Source of the DNA: Mycobacterium sp.
GTDB taxonomy: Bacteria > Actinomycetota > Actinomycetes > Mycobacteriales > Mycobacteriaceae
DNA: 64,000 bases
Assembly: GCA_020438845.1 (NCBI GenBank)
Contig: JAGQTV010000052.1
Location: 28,395-92,394 of the forward strand
Direction of reading: 5' to 3'
The position numbers and the translations under genes were made by a program. The notes under the pieces are model-generated. The model made no database searches, was not told the DNA's origin, and saw only the letters and a list, made by a program, of their open reading frames with translations. Position 1 is the first letter of the stretch. Each line of letters starts with the position of its first letter. Positions 60,076 through 64,000 of the stretch are shown here, in pieces.

Positions 60076-60084
60076 TGGTGATTC

Positions 60085-60999
60085 TCAGACCGGAAAGGTG
60101 ACGCCGGTCAGTTCCTCCGACACCGTCCACAATCGCTTCTGGATGGCCTCGTCCTTGGACTGCCTACTGGAACCGACCAATTTCGGGTGGCCGCGCAACT
60201 CGCGAAAGCCGTCCGGGCCGTAGTACTGACCGCCCAGGACCGACGGGTCGGTGGCGGCTCGCAGAGTGGGCAGCGCGCCCATCTCGGCGGTATTGAGCAG
60301 CTTTCCGGAAATCCAGTCGACGCCGGGCAGCCCGGCGCCGGGGATGTGGCGGACCAACTCGGTGGCGGCAACACCCGGATGGGCCGCCACGGCGATGGTC
60401 TTCGCTTTCGCTGCAGCCAGCCTGCGTTGCAGGTCGTAGGCGAACATCAAGTTGGCCAGCTTGGACTGCCCATACGAGGCCACCCGGTCGTAGCGGCGGT
60501 GTTCCCACTGCAGATCGTCGAAGTCGATTTTCGCTCGGATGTTGTGGGCGATGCTGGCCACTACCACCACGCGGGAGCCGTCGACGGTGAGAAGGTTGCT
60601 CAGCAGCAGTCCGGTGAGCGCGAAGTGGCCGAGGTGGTTGGTGCCGAACTGCAGCTCGAAACCGTCCGCGGTGGTCTGCTTCGGCGGGTACATCACTCCG
60701 GCGTTGTTGATCAGCAGGTCGATGCACGGGTAGGCGGCGGACATCTCGGCACCGGCTTGTTTGACCGAGGCCAGCGACCCGAGGTCGAGCTTGTGCACCA
60801 CCACGTCGGCGCCGGGGGTCAGGGCGCGGATGCGTGCTGCAGCCGTCTCGCCCTTGGCGGTGTCACGGACGGCCATCACCACCTTCGCGCCGCGGGCCGC
60901 GAGCACCCGGGCGGTGTCGAAACCCAGGCCGGTGTTGGAACCGGTGATAATCGCCAGTCGGCCGCTCTGGTCCGGGACGTCCCTCTCAGTCCATTTCAT
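60085..60999 (-). CDS. Short-chain dehydrogenase/reductase, Rv0439c homologue
   Basis: 304 residues from ATG 60999 ([14 protein letters not shown]), with CTAGGA upstream. The frame is open to 61323, but that overlaps the lipoprotein gene. Motifs: [12 protein letters not shown] for NAD(P), [18 protein letters not shown] and [11 protein letters not shown] (Tyr-Lys). It belongs to the retinol-dehydrogenase-like SDR group; substrate unknown. It ends 9 bp before the moeA2 start on the same strand. Confidence 0.9.
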   Translation of the reverse strand: MKWTERDVPDQSGRLAIITGSNTGLGFDTARVLAARGAKVVMAVRDTAKGETAAARIRALTPGADVVVHKLDLGSLASVKQAGAEMSAAYPCIDLLINNAGVMYPPKQTTADGFELQFGTNHLGHFALTGLLLSNLLTVDGSRVVVVASIAHNIRAKIDFDDLQWEHRRYDRVASYGQSKLANLMFAYDLQRRLAAAKAKTIAVAAHPGVAATELVRHIPGAGLPGVDWISGKLLNTAEMGALPTLRAATDPSVLGGQYYGPDGFRELRGHPKLVGSSRQSKDEAIQKRLWTVSEELTGVTFPV

Positions 61000-61063
61000 T
61001 CCTAGAACATACGGCCCCTTACTGGGCCATGCGGGGGGCCTTGAGTACTTACTATCGGTCGGT

Positions 61064-61855
61064 ATGACGCGACGGAGTCTTCTAGTCCTACTGCTGGGGC
61101 TCTGGTCGTTGATCGGCTGCGCCAGCGCAAACGCCGACGAAGGAGGTTCGGTGCCGGATTCGTTGACGCTGAGCGGCATGGTGGTTTTTGGTGAACCCAT
61201 GGCTCTGCCGCCCGATGCCGTGTTGACGGTGACACTGGAGGACGTTTCACGAGCGGACGCACCCGCGGTGACTCTGGCCCAACAGACACAGCCGGCAGTG
61301 AGCGGGTCTCGGATCCCCTTCACGCTGGTCTACCCGGGTTCGGCGGTCACGCCGGGAGCGCGCTACGTCGCCCGCGCGAGGGTGACCGCGGGCGACCGCC
61401 TGCTGTTCACGACAACGGAAAGCAATCCGGTGGATGCACTCAACCCTTCGCCGATTGACCTGGTGGTGGACAGCGTCGATCCCCCGGATGTGACGCCCGA
61501 TGTCTCGTTGACCGACACCTATTGGAAATTGGTGGAAGTGGACGGTCAGCCCGTCGAAGTGACCGGGCAGATGCGAGAGCCCTATATCGTGCTCGACGGC
61601 CAGGACGGTCGATTCCACGGTTCGGGCGGGGTGAACCGCTTGCTGGGCGGCTACTCCACCGACGGTGACACGGTTACTTTCTCGCAGGTGGCCTCGACCA
61701 TGATGGCCGGGCTGCCCGAGGCTATGCAGCAGGAGCAGCAGATCGTCGGGGCCCTCGAACGGGTCCGCGGCTTTCACATCGCCGGGGATTGGTTGACGCT
61801 CGTCGACGGGTCGTCGCAGCCGGTGCTGAACGCCGTCGCCCTGGTGCTGAATTAG
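61064..61855 (+). CDS. Lipoprotein with YbaY-like and META domains
   Basis: 263 residues. The signal peptide ends in SLIGC (Cys19). The first mature domain (about 35-140) has the YbaY-type pattern [19 protein letters not shown] and [21 protein letters not shown] (shortened). The second (about 152-263) is a META/HslJ domain: [27 protein letters not shown] and VASTMMAG. HslJ-type domains occur in envelope stress and novobiocin-resistance proteins. The ATG at 61064 gives a normal signal peptide. The stop overlaps the 3' end of the helicase gene by 4 bp. Confidence 0.85.
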   Translation: MTRRSLLVLLLGLWSLIGCASANADEGGSVPDSLTLSGMVVFGEPMALPPDAVLTVTLEDVSRADAPAVTLAQQTQPAVSGSRIPFTLVYPGSAVTPGARYVARARVTAGDRLLFTTTESNPVDALNPSPIDLVVDSVDPPDVTPDVSLTDTYWKLVEVDGQPVEVTGQMREPYIVLDGQDGRFHGSGGVNRLLGGYSTDGDTVTFSQVASTMMAGLPEAMQQEQQIVGALERVRGFHIAGDWLTLVDGSSQPVLNAVALVLN

Positions 61856-63537
61856 ATACGAAGCGTTCGAACAGCTTCGATTCGGGCTTGGAGTTGTTCC
61901 CGGTTGGCGGCCGCCACCGGCGGTCCGCCGCACAGTCGGCGCAACTCGTTGTGGATCCAGCCATGCGATCTGCCGGTGCGGTGATGCGTAGCCGCGACCA
62001 GAGCGTTGAGCTCGCGGCGCAGTTCGCGCAGCTGGCCGTGCGGGGTTCGTGGGGTGGCGTCGACGCCGGCAGCCGAACGGGTCGCCAGCTGCTCCTCCTG
62101 CCGACGGCGTAACAGGTCGCGCATCTGTTCGGCATCCAGAAGGCCGGGGATGCCCAGATAGTCGGCTTCCTCTTCGCTGCCCGCCGGGGTTGCGGTGCCG
62201 AATGATGCGCCGTCGAAGATGACCTGGTCCAGTTCGGCGTCGGCCCCCAGGGACTGGAACCCGCTGTCGGTCTCGGTCGGTTCGGTGCGTCGGCGCTCGA
62301 CGAGCAACTCGTCGTCGAGGGATTCGCGGTGCGGCTTACCCAGGACGTGGTTGCGCTGGGCCTCCAATTCGCTGGCCAGCTGTAGCAGCGACGGCACCGA
62401 CGGCAGGAAGATGCTGGCTGTCTCGCCGGGGCGCCGCGATCGGACGAACCGACCCACGGCCTGAGCGAAGAACAGCGGGGTCGAGGCGCTGGTGGCGTAG
62501 ACACCGACTGCCAGTCGGGGGACATCCACCCCTTCGGAAACCATCCGCACGGCAACCAGCCACCTACTGGTGCCGGCCGAGAACTGGCTGATCCGGTCCG
62601 ATGAGCCGGGGTCATCGGAGAGCACGACCGTCGGTGCTTCGCCGGTGATCTTGGTGAGCAGTCCGGCGTAGGCGCGGGCGGTCGTCTGGTCGGAGGCGAT
62701 GATCATGCCTCCGGCATCGGGCATGCCGTCCTCGCGCTTTTGGCGCAGCCTCTTGTCTGCTGCGCTGATGACGGCGGGCATCCATTCGCCGTCGGGGTCG
62801 AGTGCGGTGCGCCAGGCTCTGGCGGTGTGCTCGGCGGTCAGGGGCTCCCCGAGGCGGGCGGCATGCTCCTCGCCGGCGCTGGTGCGCCAGCGCGCCTCGC
62901 CGGAGTAGGCCAGGAACACCACCGGGCGCACCACACCGTCGGCCAGGGCGTCGGAATAGCCGTAAGTGTGGTCGGCGCTGGACCGCAGCAGGCCCTGTCC
63001 GTCGGGGGAGTAGCTGACGAACGGGATGGCGCTGTCGTCGCTGCGGAACGGCGTCCCGGTCAGCGCCAGACGCTGGGTCGCGTCGCTGTACGCCTCACGA
63101 ATGCCTTCGCCCCAACTCTTGGCATCCCCGCCGTGGTGGATTTCGTCGAAGATGACCAGGGTCCGGCGGTTCTCGGTACGGACCCGGTGGCGCATCGGGT
63201 GGTTGGCTACCTGGGCGTAGGTGACGACGACGCCGTCGTAGTCGTCGGAGGTCTGGCTGTTGGAGTTGGAGAACTTCGGGTCCAGCGCGATTCCGGCTGT
63301 CGCAGCGGCCGCCGCCCACTGGATCTTGAGGTGCTCGGTGGGTACGACGACGGTCACCCGCTCAACGGAATTGTCGGCCAGCAGTTCACTGGCGATGCGC
63401 AGTGCGAACGTGGTCTTTCCGGCACCGGGTGTAGCCACCAGCAGGAAGTCCTTCGGCTTGGCCGACAGGTATCGCACCAGTGCCCGCCGCTGCCAGCCCC
63501 GCAAAGCCCGGGTACTGGGCGCTTCGACTGCCGGCAC
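61852..63537 (-). CDS. SF2 DEAD/DEAH-type helicase
   Basis: About 561 residues. Helicase motifs: Q-like RGWQRRALVRYL, motif I ATPGAGKTTFAL, motif Ia VVVPTEHL, motif II IFDEIHHGGD (DEIH), motif III LTGTPFRS, motif V VRMVSEGVDVPR and motif VI QAVGRFVRSRR. The C-terminal 160 residues are helical and charged. The frame is open to ATG 63606, but I choose GTG 63537 because AAGGAG lies 7 nt upstream, while the 63606 ATG has no ribosome site and falls inside a CIRCE operator. It is divergent from groEL2. Role unknown; perhaps DNA repair or RNA remodelling. Confidence 0.88.
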   Translation of the reverse strand: MPAVEAPSTRALRGWQRRALVRYLSAKPKDFLLVATPGAGKTTFALRIASELLADNSVERVTVVVPTEHLKIQWAAAAATAGIALDPKFSNSNSQTSDDYDGVVVTYAQVANHPMRHRVRTENRRTLVIFDEIHHGGDAKSWGEGIREAYSDATQRLALTGTPFRSDDSAIPFVSYSPDGQGLLRSSADHTYGYSDALADGVVRPVVFLAYSGEARWRTSAGEEHAARLGEPLTAEHTARAWRTALDPDGEWMPAVISAADKRLRQKREDGMPDAGGMIIASDQTTARAYAGLLTKITGEAPTVVLSDDPGSSDRISQFSAGTSRWLVAVRMVSEGVDVPRLAVGVYATSASTPLFFAQAVGRFVRSRRPGETASIFLPSVPSLLQLASELEAQRNHVLGKPHRESLDDELLVERRRTEPTETDSGFQSLGADAELDQVIFDGASFGTATPAGSEEEADYLGIPGLLDAEQMRDLLRRRQEEQLATRSAAGVDATPRTPHGQLRELRRELNALVAATHHRTGRSHGWIHNELRRLCGGPPVAAANREQLQARIEAVRTLRI

Positions 63538-63592
63538 CCTGGGACTCCTTCCGACCGAGATGGACTCTACCCGTCCTCCGAGGGCGAACGAC

Positions 63593-63619
63593 CTTGCACT
63601 CGCCATGCCCGAGTGCTAA
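63593..63619. promoter_or_regulatory. CIRCE operator 1 (HrcA site)
   Basis: CTTGCACTC-N9-GAGTGCTAA. The right arm is perfect against the consensus TTAGCACTC-N9-GAGTGCTAA, and the left arm deviates in two or three positions. It is 8 bp before the second copy. Confidence 0.75.
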
Positions 63620-63627
63620 AAAAGACG

Positions 63628-63654
63628 TTGGCACTCGCGACCGGCGAGTGCTAG
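63628..63654. promoter_or_regulatory. CIRCE operator 2 (HrcA site)
   Basis: TTGGCACTC-N9-GAGTGCTAG, one mismatch from consensus in each arm. It lies about 100 bp upstream of the groEL2 ATG and should bind the heat-shock repressor HrcA. Confidence 0.9.
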
Positions 63655-63667
63655 GTCGGGACGGTGA

Positions 63668-64000
<333 letters not shown>

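Noticed and set aside
63538-63606. Helicase start at ATG 63606
   Set aside because: No ribosome site, lies in a CIRCE spacer; the GTG at 63537 has AAGGAG 7 nt upstream.

Overview
The window is a high-GC actinobacterial chromosome segment, most likely from a non-tuberculous mycobacterium (Mycolicibacterium type). The evidence is gene order: the blocks purA, metZ, fgd1-pta-ackA, pknG-glnH-Rv0412c, mutT3-thiE-thiO-thiS-thiG-lpqL, thiD-xthA-def, sodC-ybdK, the AAA ATPase-pssA-psd-moeA2 block and groEL2 follow the M. tuberculosis Rv0356c-Rv0440 order as I remember it. Rv names below come from that remembered order and from sequence recognition, not from a search. The species cannot be named from the window.

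Layout: 1-9130 starts with a cut M50 peptidase. It continues with an accessory block (cytochrome P450, two GH29 fucosidase paralogues, a DUF3060 protein and a CHASE hybrid histidine kinase) inserted between the M50 gene and the Rv0358 homologue. 9191-16649 holds purA, a thioesterase-fold protein, small membrane proteins, an MMPL transporter, a RecF/OLD-like ATPase and two DUF202 membrane proteins. 16731-25525 holds rhodanese-metZ, a conserved hypothetical, an SDR, a GDSL lipoprotein, an MBL hydrolase and fgd1-pta-ackA (F420-dependent glucose-6-phosphate oxidation and acetate/acetyl-CoA interconversion).

25621-33186 is the most notable region. A choloylglycine-hydrolase family gene is followed by a complete dissolved inorganic carbon (DAB-type) operon on the minus strand: dabB (NuoL-like), dabA (zinc protein, formerly DUF2309), a PII-like protein and a beta-carbonic-anhydrase-like protein. 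Divergent to it is a two-gene unit: a winged-helix regulator overlapping a DUF6671 protein. The whole block sits between ackA and pknG, which are neighbours in M. tuberculosis.

33270-49530 carries the pknG-glnH-Rv0412c signalling operon, mutT3, and thiamine genes controlled by two TPP riboswitches, one before thiO and one before thiD. It also holds lpqL, a SulP transporter, an APC permease, a BVMO and an alpha/beta hydrolase. thiC is not next to thiD here. 49579-64000 holds xthA, def, a DUF3263 gene, virR, sodC, ybdK, Lon-N and small proteins, the tandem AAA ATPase, pssA, psd, moeA2, an SDR, a META lipoprotein and a helicase. It ends with the 5' end of groEL2 behind two tandem CIRCE operators.

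A recurring oddity is tandem duplication of translation-start regions: five in-frame 33-bp units at the glnH start, six 17/18-bp SD-plus-ATG units between lpqL and sulP that make a 34-codon bridging ORF, and a 25-bp duplication at the sodC/ybdK junction. I saw no rRNA, tRNA, CRISPR array, insertion sequence or prophage gene, and no gap above 300 bases without a gene.
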